This document shows, in pieces, positions 1 to 7,603 of a stretch of DNA of 39,171 nt. Under the pieces are notes generated by a model that was not told where the DNA came from, searched no databases, and was given only the letters and a program-made list of their open reading frames with translations. The stretch is from Bacillota bacterium. GTDB lineage: Bacteria; Bacillota; Sulfobacillia; Sulfobacillales; JAIMBI01. The stretch covers positions 1 through 39,171 of the forward strand of contig JAJZWV010000038.1 of the NCBI GenBank assembly GCA_021846505.1, in the 5' to 3' direction. Every line of letters begins with the position of its first letter. Position 1 is the stretch's first letter. The position numbers were made by a program, and so were the translations under genes.

Positions 1-272
1 CCCCGCGGCCAGGGCGCCCGCCCGGCCGGCCGCGCCGGCGCCGTGGGGGGGCACGCCACACCCCGGTAGCGGACGGGCGTCCAGGCCACCGGGACCGGTG
101 CATCCGCCACCCACGTGTGGGCCACCACCCGCGGATCGAGTTGGGCGTGCCGATGCCAGCGCGTCCCGTCGCACACCGGACACGCCGCCGGCTGCGGGCT
201 CTCAACCGGGACGCGCCACCCCGTCGCCGTCTCCCCCACCGCCGTCACCCGTTCGTGCGCCCACCCCCGCAC
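1..272 (-). CDS. Partial transposase-like protein with zinc-ribbon N-terminus
   Basis: An open frame on the minus strand runs off the left edge of the window. The visible N-terminal part has a Cys-Pro-Val-Cys-Asp-Gly motif, then a His/Trp-rich stretch (TRWHRHAQLD) and a second Cys (RYRGVACPP). This layout resembles the N-terminal zinc ribbon of ISL3-like transposases, which comes before a line such as 'PVRYRGVAC'. The frame has no ideal start: upstream of the GTG at 272 it stays open to about 330, with a GGAGGAGGG about 20 bases before the GTG. Codon use is GC-rich like the neighbours. The family assignment is an inference from a weak pattern, and the protein could be another zinc-binding protein. 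Confidence 0.35.
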   Translation of the reverse strand, partial: MRGWAHERVTAVGETATGWRVPVESPQPAACPVCDGTRWHRHAQLDPRVVAHTWVADAPVPVAWTPVRYRGVACPPTAPARPAGRAPWPR

Positions 273-410
273 CGTCGTCCACTCTGCGGTACCCTCCTCC
301 CTAGCGGGAGCACCCTCCTTCGTCGATGTCAGCTATCAACGAATGGGACGTGCTGCCGCTTCTCTCCTGCCTGCCCATCCCACAGGTTTCATCATAGAGC
401 CGCCGTAAGC

Positions 411-439
411 TTGACAGGGCTTGGGCGCCGCGGTAGCAT
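411..439 (+). promoter_or_regulatory. Sigma-A-type promoter of the riboswitch/Ehr operon
   Basis: A perfect -35 box TTGACA (411-416) is followed by a 17-base spacer and the -10 box TAGCAT (434-439, four of six consensus bases). Transcription would start near 446, about 20 bases before the fluoride aptamer. That leaves a leader of about 150 bases before the first gene. Confidence 0.65.
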
Positions 440-461
440 AACCGAGTTGAGAGCGAAAGCG

Positions 462-525
462 CGAAGGCGATGGAGACCGCCGGGGCTTTGCCCAAACTGC
501 CGGATTCCGGCTAATGACTCCTACT
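462..525 (+). promoter_or_regulatory. Fluoride riboswitch (crcB motif) aptamer
   Basis: The leader carries the hallmark segments of the fluoride aptamer in order: GGCGATGGAG (466-475), the closing CGCC (478-481), AAACTGCC (494-501), a hairpin GCCGG-ATT-CCGGC (499-511) and TAATGACTCCTAC (512-524). GGCG pairs with CGCC, and GGAG (472-475) pairs with CTCC (518-521). From memory, the order and bases closely follow the Thermotoga petrophila and Bacillus cereus fluoride aptamers. One difference is an extra small hairpin GGGC-TTT-GCCC (483-493) between the first stem and AAAC. The 3' strand overlaps an intrinsic terminator, so fluoride binding should switch transcription on. It lies directly before the hydrogenase-4-like operon. 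A covariance-model search (Rfam crcB family) would settle the call. Confidence 0.87.
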
Positions 526-562
526 GGCCACGCGGGTAAGCGTGGAAGTAGGGTTATTTTTT
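520..562 (+). terminator. Riboswitch expression platform: intrinsic terminator
   Basis: CCTACT (520-525) pairs with AGTAGG (547-552) and CCACGC (528-533) pairs with GCGTGG (540-545) around the loop GGGTAA, with small internal bulges. The stem is followed by GTTATTTTTT (553-562). The first bases of the stem (CCTAC) are also the 3' strand of the aptamer. Aptamer and terminator are therefore mutually exclusive: with ligand the terminator is blocked, without it transcription stops before the first gene at 600. Confidence 0.82.
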
Positions 563-599
563 GCGCGGAAGCGGGAAGAGCAGGGAAGGGGAGAGGCGC

Positions 600-1532
600 G
601 TGCCCATCGTGGCGCAGGTGCTCCAGGTTCTGTTTGTGCTGGCGTTTGCCCCGCTTTTAAAAGGCATCATGGATCGGGTCAAGGCACGCGGCATGCGCCG
701 GCAGGGGCCGCCGTGGCTGCAGCCCTATCGCAATCTGTGGAAGTGGGCCCACAAGCACGTTGTGCGGAGCCCCTATGCGACCGGGCTGGCCGATTGGGTG
801 CCGGTGCTGTACTTCACAGCTCCGCTGGTGGTGACCCTGCTTATTCCGGTCCTCACGACGATGCCGCTGCCGCTGGCGTTTATGGCCGACATTCTGGGTG
901 GCGGCCTGATCCTCGCCGGTGCCGGCTTCCTGCTGCTGTTTTATGCCCTCGACTCTGGCAGCGCCTATGCCGCCATCGGGGTGAGCCGCATCCGCCTCAT
1001 TGGAACCCTGGGAGAGCCGCTAGCGGTGATGGCCGTGTTCACGGCGGCAGCGGTGGGACAGTCCACCATCCCGTACGTGGTCAACCAGGCGTTTTATGCT
1101 CGCGGCTTCTTTACCCCGGCGCATCTATTGGTGCTGCTGGCGTGGCTGCTGCTGCTGCTGGCGGAGGCCGGGCGCCTGCCTGTGGACAATCCCGATTCGT
1201 CCCAGGAGCTTTCGCTCATCGACCCCAATAGGGTTTTTGAAGCCAGCGGCCCCGACCTGGCGCTGCTGGAGTGGGGCGGCTGGATGAAGTACACCGTGCT
1301 GTCCATCATCCTTGTGAACGTGCTGGGCTGGCCGGTGGGCCTCGCGGCGGTGCTGACGCCGGGAGCTTTGGCGCTGGCGGTGGCCGTGACGGCGGCCAAG
1401 CTCGTGGCCGTGGGCCTTTTGGTGGTGGCCATCGAGCTGTCGTTTGCTAAGTTGCGCTTGATGCGCATTGCGGAGTACCTGACGCTGTCCGTGGCGATTG
1501 CTGCGCTGGCGGCCCTGGCCGCTGGCCTGTAG
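600..1532 (+). CDS. HyfC/NuoH-like membrane subunit of Ehr-type complex
   Basis: This 310-residue polytopic membrane protein belongs to the NuoH/HyfC/HycD family, the subunit that links the soluble electron-transfer arm to the ion-pumping arm in complex I and group 4 hydrogenases. Features include an N-terminal helix, the segment GVSRIRLIGTLGEPLAVM, the acidic stretch RLPVDNPDSSQELSLID that matches the family's 'PFDxxEAExELV' loop, and FAKLRLMRIAEYL near the C-terminus. The GTG at 600 is chosen because AAGGGGAGAGG lies just before it. A TTG at 561 would start inside the terminator U-tract. It is the first gene of a six-gene operon and lies directly under the fluoride riboswitch. Confidence 0.85.
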   Translation: MPIVAQVLQVLFVLAFAPLLKGIMDRVKARGMRRQGPPWLQPYRNLWKWAHKHVVRSPYATGLADWVPVLYFTAPLVVTLLIPVLTTMPLPLAFMADILGGGLILAGAGFLLLFYALDSGSAYAAIGVSRIRLIGTLGEPLAVMAVFTAAAVGQSTIPYVVNQAFYARGFFTPAHLLVLLAWLLLLLAEAGRLPVDNPDSSQELSLIDPNRVFEASGPDLALLEWGGWMKYTVLSIILVNVLGWPVGLAAVLTPGALALAVAVTAAKLVAVGLLVVAIELSFAKLRLMRIAEYLTLSVAIAALAALAAGL

Positions 1533-1665
1533 GCTAGCCGGCTAGGTGCCGAGACGCCAAGCCACGGACTTGGTGCGGCACGGCCGGAATCGCCCGACAC
1601 AGCGCGAAAAGGCGCTGAAGCTGGCGGGGCGGCGTTGCGAAGAGTGAGAGTGAAGGAGGGGCGCT

Positions 1666-2286
1666 ATGCCCGTGTGGCTCGTGCATCCCACCGTGATGGC
1701 AGAGGCGGGCGCGGCTGTCGTGTGGCTGAGCGCCAACCTGATCGCCCTGGCGCGGCGGCCCGGGACGGCCCTCGGCTGGTACACGGCGGCCGGGGTGGTG
1801 GAAGGGGTGTTGGCCATCATCTGGGGCGTGAGCCACCACCAAGCCGCCTGGTGGGCCATCGGGGTGGTGTGGATCGCGGCCAAAGGGGGCGTCGTGCCCC
1901 GGTGGCTGGGAGGGGCGCTGCCGGCCGACCGGTGGGAGTTGGTGGCCGCAGGCACCCCTCGGCTCATGCTGGGCAGCGCCCTGCTGGCGGTGGTGGCGAT
2001 CGCAGCCGCGGGCCCTGCGGGCTTGGCGCTGGCGGCTTTGGCGACGCCGTTTTGGCTCTTGACGCAGCGGCGCGAGCTGTGGGTGGCGGCGGTGCTCCTG
2101 CTCGAAGCCGAAGTGGCCCTGGGATTTGTGGCACTGGGTGCCCACGTGGCACCCGCCGCGGCCGACGTGCTGGACGTGGCCGAGGTGGTGTGGGCCACGG
2201 GCCTGCTGGCGTGGCTTCTGCGGCGGGGGCGCTTGGACTGGGATGAGCCGATTCACACCACGGCGCTGCGGCGCTTGAGGGGGTAA
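1666..2286 (+). CDS. HyfE-like membrane subunit
   Basis: This is a 206-residue hydrophobic protein with about six predicted membrane segments. It sits between HyfC-like and HyfF-like genes, where hydrogenase-4 operons carry hyfE (NuoK-like C-terminal half). The C-terminal part (VLLLEAEVALGFVAL and DVAEVVWATGLLAWLL) resembles the NuoK-like region with its buried acidic residues in membrane helices. The start ATG has AAGGAGGG six bases upstream. The gene ends three bases before the next start, so translation is probably coupled. Sequence similarity in this family is low, so the name rests on both position and hydropathy. Confidence 0.72.
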   Translation: MPVWLVHPTVMAEAGAAVVWLSANLIALARRPGTALGWYTAAGVVEGVLAIIWGVSHHQAAWWAIGVVWIAAKGGVVPRWLGGALPADRWELVAAGTPRLMLGSALLAVVAIAAAGPAGLALAALATPFWLLTQRRELWVAAVLLLEAEVALGFVALGAHVAPAAADVLDVAEVVWATGLLAWLLRRGRLDWDEPIHTTALRRLRG

Positions 2287-2289
2287 ACC

Positions 2290-3606
2290 ATGCTGGTGTG
2301 GCTGCCAATGGGATGGGTGGTGGCGATGGGCGCGGTGGCGTCCGCTCGCGGGCGGTGGCCAGTGGCCGCGGCGGCTGGCACGGCGGCCATGGGGGCGCTG
2401 GATGTTGTGCGGGCGGTTCGGCACCCGGCGTGGGCCAGCGAGTATGGGGCGCTGGTGCTGGTGCTGACCACGTTCGCCTTGGTCATGTCGCCGGGCTACT
2501 TTAAGGGGGCGGCGGCCCACCACCCCTGGCCGGCCGCGCGCGAGCGGTGGTACTACGGCTGGCTGGGCGCCTTTGCGGCCGCCCTGCTGGCGCTGGCGGC
2601 CCCCTGGCCGCTGGTGGACCTGTGGGTGGCGGTGGAAGCGACCACCCTGTCTTCGGTTCTCTTGGTGGCTCTGCCGCCGGGCGCCGGGCCTTTTGAAGCC
2701 TCTTGGAAGTATCTCACCCTCGCCATGCTGGGAGGTTTGCTGGCGCTGGGCGGCATCTTGATGCTGCAGAGCGGGGCGGCGTCCGACATCGCCGTCGGTG
2801 CTCTGCTGATGCTCGTGGGCTTTGGCACCAAAGCGGGCCTCGTGCCTTTTCACACCTGGCTGCCGGATGCCCACGCAGAGGCGCCTGCCCCGGTGTCGGG
2901 GCTGCTGTCGGGGGCGGAACTGGGCGGCATCCTCATCGTGGCCTGGCGCGGGCTGACGCTGGCGCAGCAGCTGCTGCACCAGCACTGGCCGCTCATGGCG
3001 CTGCTGGGCCTGGGTCTGCTGTCTCTGCTGGTGGGGGTGGCCCTGATTTCCCGCCAGCACAATTTGAAGCGCCTGTTGGCGTACTCGTCGGTGGAGCACA
3101 TGGGGGTCATCGCGGTGGGACTCGCGTTCGGCGGCCCCGCCCTCTTGGGGGCGTTTCTGCACGTGTTTACCCACGGGCTCGCCAAGAGCCAGGCCTTTTA
3201 CCTGTCGGGCTCGGTGCAAGCCCACTATGGCACGGTGGACACGCGCGAGATTCGCGGCTTGGCGCAAGAATTGCCCTGGACCGCCACGGGATTGGTGGTG
3301 GCGATTGGCGCGCTGGCCGGCCTGCCGCCGCTGGGGCCGTTTTGGAGTGAGTGGCTGGTGATTCAAGGAGGATTGGCCGAGCCGGGGATGGCCCCGTGGG
3401 CGGCCCTGACCGCTATCTTGCTAGCCGGGGGGTTTGTGGCGCTGATGTATCGGCTGCCGCGCCTGTGGCAGGGGCGTCCGTCCAAGGCCCCGCCGGGGCG
3501 CGAGGCGCAGTTGCTGCCCCTGCCGGTGCTGATGATGTCGGGGCTGACAGCATCGGCTGGAATCGTGGTGCCGTGGCTGTTTTTGGGCTTGGGGAGGGGG
3601 ATGTAG
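2290..3606 (+). CDS. HyfF/NuoN-like antiporter-type proton channel subunit
   Basis: This 438-residue protein belongs to the Mrp antiporter-like family (NuoL/M/N, HyfB/D/F). Diagnostic segments are GFGTKAGLVPFHTWLPDAHAEAPAPVS, with the conserved Lys and His of the channel, and HNLKRLLAYSSVEHMGVI, with the second Lys and the TM12 region. It is one of two antiporter-type subunits in the operon and would translocate H+ or Na+ when driven by electron transfer. It is shorter than NuoL and lacks its long C-terminal lateral helix, as HyfF does. A GAGGGGG site precedes the ATG, and the gene is followed at once by the large-subunit gene. Confidence 0.85.
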   Translation: MLVWLPMGWVVAMGAVASARGRWPVAAAAGTAAMGALDVVRAVRHPAWASEYGALVLVLTTFALVMSPGYFKGAAAHHPWPAARERWYYGWLGAFAAALLALAAPWPLVDLWVAVEATTLSSVLLVALPPGAGPFEASWKYLTLAMLGGLLALGGILMLQSGAASDIAVGALLMLVGFGTKAGLVPFHTWLPDAHAEAPAPVSGLLSGAELGGILIVAWRGLTLAQQLLHQHWPLMALLGLGLLSLLVGVALISRQHNLKRLLAYSSVEHMGVIAVGLAFGGPALLGAFLHVFTHGLAKSQAFYLSGSVQAHYGTVDTREIRGLAQELPWTATGLVVAIGALAGLPPLGPFWSEWLVIQGGLAEPGMAPWAALTAILLAGGFVALMYRLPRLWQGRPSKAPPGREAQLLPLPVLMMSGLTASAGIVVPWLFLGLGRGM

Positions 3607-3608
3607 CC

Positions 3609-4982
3609 GTGGCAGACTGGTCGGTGGAGATGGTCCGGGACACAGGGGGCGCGGATGCGCTGGCGGATGTGCTGAGCCAGCTCGCCGCTGAAGGGTCCCC
3701 GCTGGTGCACGCCTTCGTCGGGACGCGGGGGCTCACGCTGGTGGTCCCATCCCGCCATGGCCACCACCCGGAAGAAGTCGCGGTGGGTGCTGGGCCCTTC
3801 AGCCGCCCGACGCGGGCTGGCCATGAGCTGTTTGGCGGCTTAGAGCACAACCTGCCGCCGTCGATATGGCGGCATGCCAGCCGCCGGCGGCCCGTGCGCG
3901 GGCGCGGCTTGCACCTGATGCCGCTCGGCCCGGTGCGCGGGGACGTGTCGGAGTCGCTGGCGTATCAGCTGGTGGTGCTGGGTGATGAGATCCACCACGT
4001 GCGACTCCGGGCGGGGTACAAGCGCCGCCATGTGGTGCAAGCCATGGCCGGCGCGGAGATTGACGCGGCGCTGCTGGTGGCGGAGCGCGTGACCGGCACC
4101 TCGCCGGTGGCCCATGCCCTGGCCTTTTCGGAGGCGGCCGAAGAAGCCCAGGGCCGCGCCGTGTCCGGTGATGACCGGCGCGCCCGCGTGGTGCTGGCCG
4201 AGCTGGAGCGCATCACCAGTCACGTGGGCGACTTGGCGCTGCTGGCCGCCTCGACCGGCACGGTGGCGGCTGCGGCCGATTGGCTGCGCATCAAAGAGCG
4301 GCTGCTGCGATATCAGGCGGAGCTGACGGGCCATCGCTACCTGCGCGGCGTGGTGGCGCCCGGCGGCCTCCACCACCCGCTGTCGGGGAGCCTCGGCGAC
4401 TTGGGGGCCTTGCTGAAGGCGATAGCGGGCCAAGTGCGCGACATCGCCGGCGCGCTGGAGCGAACCAACAGCTACTTGGACCGGCTGCACAACGCCGGGC
4501 GTCTCCCGGTGCATGCGGATGGGGCGGTGTATTGGACCGGGTTTGTGGGCAAGAGTGCGGGGCTTCGGCGCGACTGGCGCTGGGACCGGCCGTATGCCGG
4601 CTACCAGGGGATCACCGCCCAGATGCTGCCGGTGTCGCTGGATCGGCCTGATGCGTATGGGCGGGCGCGCGTGCGGCTGGAGGAAATCCAGCAAAGCGTG
4701 GCCCTGGTGGAGCGGATGCTGGCCAGCGAGGCCCCGGCGGCGAGGAAAATGCGAAGCGCTGGGCGCGCGGGCGTGGGCTATGGCTTGGTGGAGGCCCCGC
4801 GCGGGCGACTCTGCTACCGGCTTGAGCTTGAGGGCGGCCGGGTGCACGCCGCATCGGTCACAACGGCGTCGCAGCTCAACTGGCCGGCGGTCCCCCTGGC
4901 GCTGGAGCAGCACAACATCTTGCAGGACTTTCCCATCATTGACGCCAGCTTCAGCCTGGCGGTGGCGGCGCTGGATTTGTAG
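3609..4982 (+). CDS. HyfG/NuoCD-like large subunit lacking NiFe ligands (Ehr type)
   Basis: This 457-residue protein combines a short NuoC-like N-terminal region (about 1-130, ending near RPTRAGHELFGG) with a NuoD/HycE-like domain. The proximal motif that is ERxCxxC in hydrogenases reads ERVTGTS here (residues 159-165; Thr162 and Ser165 in place of Cys). The distal DPCxxC motif reads DASFSL (445-450). All four NiFe-binding cysteines are therefore absent, although the surrounding family signature (HALAFSEAAE, ELERITSHVGDL, QDFPIID) is kept. The protein cannot hold a standard NiFe site and fits the Ehr group between complex I and group 4 hydrogenases. The GTG at 3609 follows a GGAGGGGG site that lies inside the preceding gene's end. 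Confidence 0.85.
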   Translation: MADWSVEMVRDTGGADALADVLSQLAAEGSPLVHAFVGTRGLTLVVPSRHGHHPEEVAVGAGPFSRPTRAGHELFGGLEHNLPPSIWRHASRRRPVRGRGLHLMPLGPVRGDVSESLAYQLVVLGDEIHHVRLRAGYKRRHVVQAMAGAEIDAALLVAERVTGTSPVAHALAFSEAAEEAQGRAVSGDDRRARVVLAELERITSHVGDLALLAASTGTVAAAADWLRIKERLLRYQAELTGHRYLRGVVAPGGLHHPLSGSLGDLGALLKAIAGQVRDIAGALERTNSYLDRLHNAGRLPVHADGAVYWTGFVGKSAGLRRDWRWDRPYAGYQGITAQMLPVSLDRPDAYGRARVRLEEIQQSVALVERMLASEAPAARKMRSAGRAGVGYGLVEAPRGRLCYRLELEGGRVHAASVTTASQLNWPAVPLALEQHNILQDFPIIDASFSLAVAALDL

Positions 4983-5045
4983 CGGGCCAAGAGGGATGAG
5001 GGATGCCGGCAACACGCACCGCAGACGCAGTCAGGAGGAATGGCA

Positions 5046-5585
5046 ATGTTTTACAAGCGGTGGCTGATCCACTACTTGCAGCGTCCGGCGGTGACGAGCT
5101 TCCCGCGCGGGGCGGACGGGGCGGCGCCGGCCCACGCGCCGCAGGATGTGGCGCCGGACAAGCTGTTTCGCCAGTCGCTGGCCCTCCGGCAGCTGGACGG
5201 GGGCTCCTGCAACGGGTGTGAGGCCGAAATTCAGCTCCTGGGCAGCCCCGTGTATGACCTGTCGCGATTTGGCTTCACCCTGTCTCCGTCTCCCCGCCAC
5301 GCCGACTTGCTGCTGGTGACGGGGGTGGTGACAGAGGCCCTGGTGCCAGTGATTCATGCGACGTACGAGGCCATGCCGGAGCCTCGGCTGGTGGTGGCGG
5401 TCGGTGCGTGCGCCACGGAGGATGGCGGCGTGTTTCGCGGCATGCCGGGGGCGGTGGGCCGCTTGGACGGTGTCGTGCCGGTGGCGGCGCGCATTCCCGG
5501 CTGCCCACCCACCCCCAACGATTTGCTGGCGGGTTTGCTGGCAGCCGTCGGGCGCCCAGCAGCCCTGGCTGCGGAGGCGCGCTGA
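5046..5585 (+). CDS. HyfI/NuoB-like Fe-S small subunit
   Basis: This 179-residue protein is of the NuoB/HyfI type, which holds one [4Fe-4S] cluster next to the large subunit's active cavity. The four cluster cysteines are present: Cys55 and Cys58 (GGSCNGCEAE), Cys122 (VGACATEDG) and Cys153 (PGCPPTPNDLL). AGGAGG at 5033-5038 is 7 bases from the ATG at 5046 but only one base from an in-frame ATG at 5040, so the start at 5046 is preferred. The last codon overlaps the next start (TGATG). The conserved cluster next to a large subunit without NiFe ligands suggests electron transfer to something other than protons. Confidence 0.88.
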   Translation: MFYKRWLIHYLQRPAVTSFPRGADGAAPAHAPQDVAPDKLFRQSLALRQLDGGSCNGCEAEIQLLGSPVYDLSRFGFTLSPSPRHADLLLVTGVVTEALVPVIHATYEAMPEPRLVVAVGACATEDGGVFRGMPGAVGRLDGVVPVAARIPGCPPTPNDLLAGLLAAVGRPAALAAEAR

Positions 5586-7570
5586 TGCTGGCGGTTCTGG
5601 TGCTGGGCCTCTTGGTGGCCATCGGGGCGGCCATCGGCCTGCTGCATGCCGGCGGCGCGGCGGCCCCGTGGAAGCGGCGGCTCGCGGTGGCGGCTTGGGG
5701 GCTTTTGGCGGTGGCGGGTGCGGTGGGCCTGGCTTGGCGGAGTGGGCCGGTGCGGTGGGCCACCCCCGTGGGCGCGGTCGGCTGGCACGTGGGTCCGTGG
5801 GTAGCGGGCTGGCTCCTGCTCATCGGCGCGCTGGGTGCGCTGGCCGTCAGCACGCGAGCGGCCAGTGGGGCGGCGGGCGGCGAGCTCACTGCGGCCGGGT
5901 GGCTGGCTATCGGGATGGCGGGGCTGCTCAGCGCCGCCGATCCGCTGGCGCTGGTGCTGGCGTGGGGCATCGTGACCGCGGCCGCCTACGGGACGGTGGT
6001 GGCGGGGGCCCACCGAAGCCGCGTCCTGGCCGCGGGCTGGGTGCTGCTCGTCATGAATGAGCTGGGAACAGCGGCCCTCATCGTGGGTGCCATTGTGCTG
6101 GCCACTCATGGCCCGCGCGGAGCCGCGGGCGACGTGGCGGCCCTGTTGGGCCTCTTGGGACTGGGCGCGAAGACCGGCCTGTTTCCGTTCCAAGTGTGGC
6201 TGCCGGTGGCGGAACCCGAGGCGCCCGGGGTGGTTGCTGGCGTGCTGTCCGGGGTGACCACGGCGGCTGTGATGGTGGCGCTGGCCCAGTGGTACGCCTG
6301 GGCGCACCCAGACCTGACGGTGGGATGGATCACGGTGGGGCTGGGCGTGGTGGGCGGCGTGCTGGGCGCTGTGCATGCGGCGCTGGATCATGATGTGAAG
6401 CGTGTGCTGGCTTATTCTACGGTCGAGTGGATGGGCCTCGGCTCCGCGCTGCTGGGCCTCTCGGTGGTGTTTGTGCGCGCCGGCGACCCGGCGCCGGCGG
6501 GGGTGGCGCTGGCGGCATTTTATGCCGTGGCGCTCATGCATCTGGGAGCCAAGACGGCCGCGTTCGGGGTCGCGGGCTGGGTGGAACAGGGCGGCGGCGG
6601 CCGGCGCCTGGACGCCCAGGGCGGCTTGTTTCGGCGGGCCGGCTGGCTGTCGCGCTGGGCACTCATTGCCATCATCGCGCTGATGGCGCTGCCTCCGACG
6701 GGGGGCTACGTGGCGGAGTGGCTGTCGCTGGAGTCGGTGTTCATGGAGAGCGCCGGGCCGCTTCGGCCGCCGCTGGTGGTGGTGGGCATTTTGCTGGCAC
6801 TGTTGGCGGCCGCGGGCGCCACCGCCATGCTGCGCTGGTACGGGGCACTGTTTTTAGGTCCGCCGCGCGGGCGGAAGCTGCCGCGCCGGCCAGCGGCCGG
6901 TGATGTGCGCTTGGTCGGTGCGGGGGCGGCACTCGCGCTGGCGGGCGGCATCGGAGTCGGCTGGTGGCTTCCGTGGGCGGGGCACTGGGCCCCTCCGCTG
7001 GCGAACCAGCCGCTCCTGCGGCACTTAGTGGCACACACCTTCGTCAGCCACCCCGCTCCGGCGCTGCTCGTGTCGCTGGGCGGGCGCGCGTGGGCCGGAC
7101 TCCCGGGATCTCCCGGCGCGATTGTGTTTCCGGGCCCTGGGTTTACCGCCACCGCGCCCTGGTACCTGCTGTGGTTTGGGGGGGCCATGGTGGTGGCGGT
7201 CGCATGGGCGCGGCGCGCCTGGATGCGGCGCCACCAGCTGACGGTGCGCCACACCGCGCCGTGGTCGGGTGGCTCGCACTATCGGCGCGAGCATGCGTGG
7301 AGTGCCACCGCGCTGACCCACCCGCTGCGGCTCGCGTTTGCACCGCTCATTCGCCTGCAGCGGCGGCGCACCGAAGGCACCAGCGTGCGCATTGAAACGG
7401 ACATCGCCGACCGGCTGCTGGAGCAGGGCATGCGGCCCCTGCTGCGCTTGGTGGGCCGCGCGGCCGACGCGCTTTCCGCCACCGAGTCGGGATTGGTGAG
7501 CCACTACGTTCTCTACGTGCTGGGCGCCCTGGCGCTCGGGCTCGTCGCGCTGAGGATAGGCGGCGGGTAG
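5585..7570 (+). CDS. HyfB/NuoL-like antiporter-type subunit
   Basis: This 661-residue polytopic protein of the NuoL/HyfB family is the second antiporter-type subunit of the complex. It shows GLGAKTGLFPFQVWLPVAEPEAPGVV, with the channel Lys, and DHDVKRVLAYSTVEWMG, with the second conserved Lys. The C-terminal third extends beyond the core and ends with an amphipathic stretch and a final hydrophobic helix (YVLYVLGALALGLVALRI). The start overlaps the stop of the HyfI-like gene by one base. It is the last gene of the operon. No ferredoxin-like subunit (HyfA/HyfH), formate dehydrogenase or hyp maturation gene follows, so the complex encoded here has only six kinds of subunit. Confidence 0.87.
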   Translation: MLAVLVLGLLVAIGAAIGLLHAGGAAAPWKRRLAVAAWGLLAVAGAVGLAWRSGPVRWATPVGAVGWHVGPWVAGWLLLIGALGALAVSTRAASGAAGGELTAAGWLAIGMAGLLSAADPLALVLAWGIVTAAAYGTVVAGAHRSRVLAAGWVLLVMNELGTAALIVGAIVLATHGPRGAAGDVAALLGLLGLGAKTGLFPFQVWLPVAEPEAPGVVAGVLSGVTTAAVMVALAQWYAWAHPDLTVGWITVGLGVVGGVLGAVHAALDHDVKRVLAYSTVEWMGLGSALLGLSVVFVRAGDPAPAGVALAAFYAVALMHLGAKTAAFGVAGWVEQGGGGRRLDAQGGLFRRAGWLSRWALIAIIALMALPPTGGYVAEWLSLESVFMESAGPLRPPLVVVGILLALLAAAGATAMLRWYGALFLGPPRGRKLPRRPAAGDVRLVGAGAALALAGGIGVGWWLPWAGHWAPPLANQPLLRHLVAHTFVSHPAPALLVSLGGRAWAGLPGSPGAIVFPGPGFTATAPWYLLWFGGAMVVAVAWARRAWMRRHQLTVRHTAPWSGGSHYRREHAWSATALTHPLRLAFAPLIRLQRRRTEGTSVRIETDIADRLLEQGMRPLLRLVGRAADALSATESGLVSHYVLYVLGALALGLVALRIGGG

Positions 7571-7603
7571 CTGCGGGTTCGTGGTGTTGGACGCGGGCTG
7601 CGC

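Noticed and set aside
1534-3366. A 610-residue minus-strand frame
   Set aside because: It is antisense to hyfE/hyfF-like genes and is an Arg/Gln/His-rich shadow.
3609-4982. Calling this operon a functional [NiFe] hydrogenase (hydrogenase 4)
   Set aside because: Both metal-binding motifs lack their cysteines, and no hyp or formate dehydrogenase genes are present.
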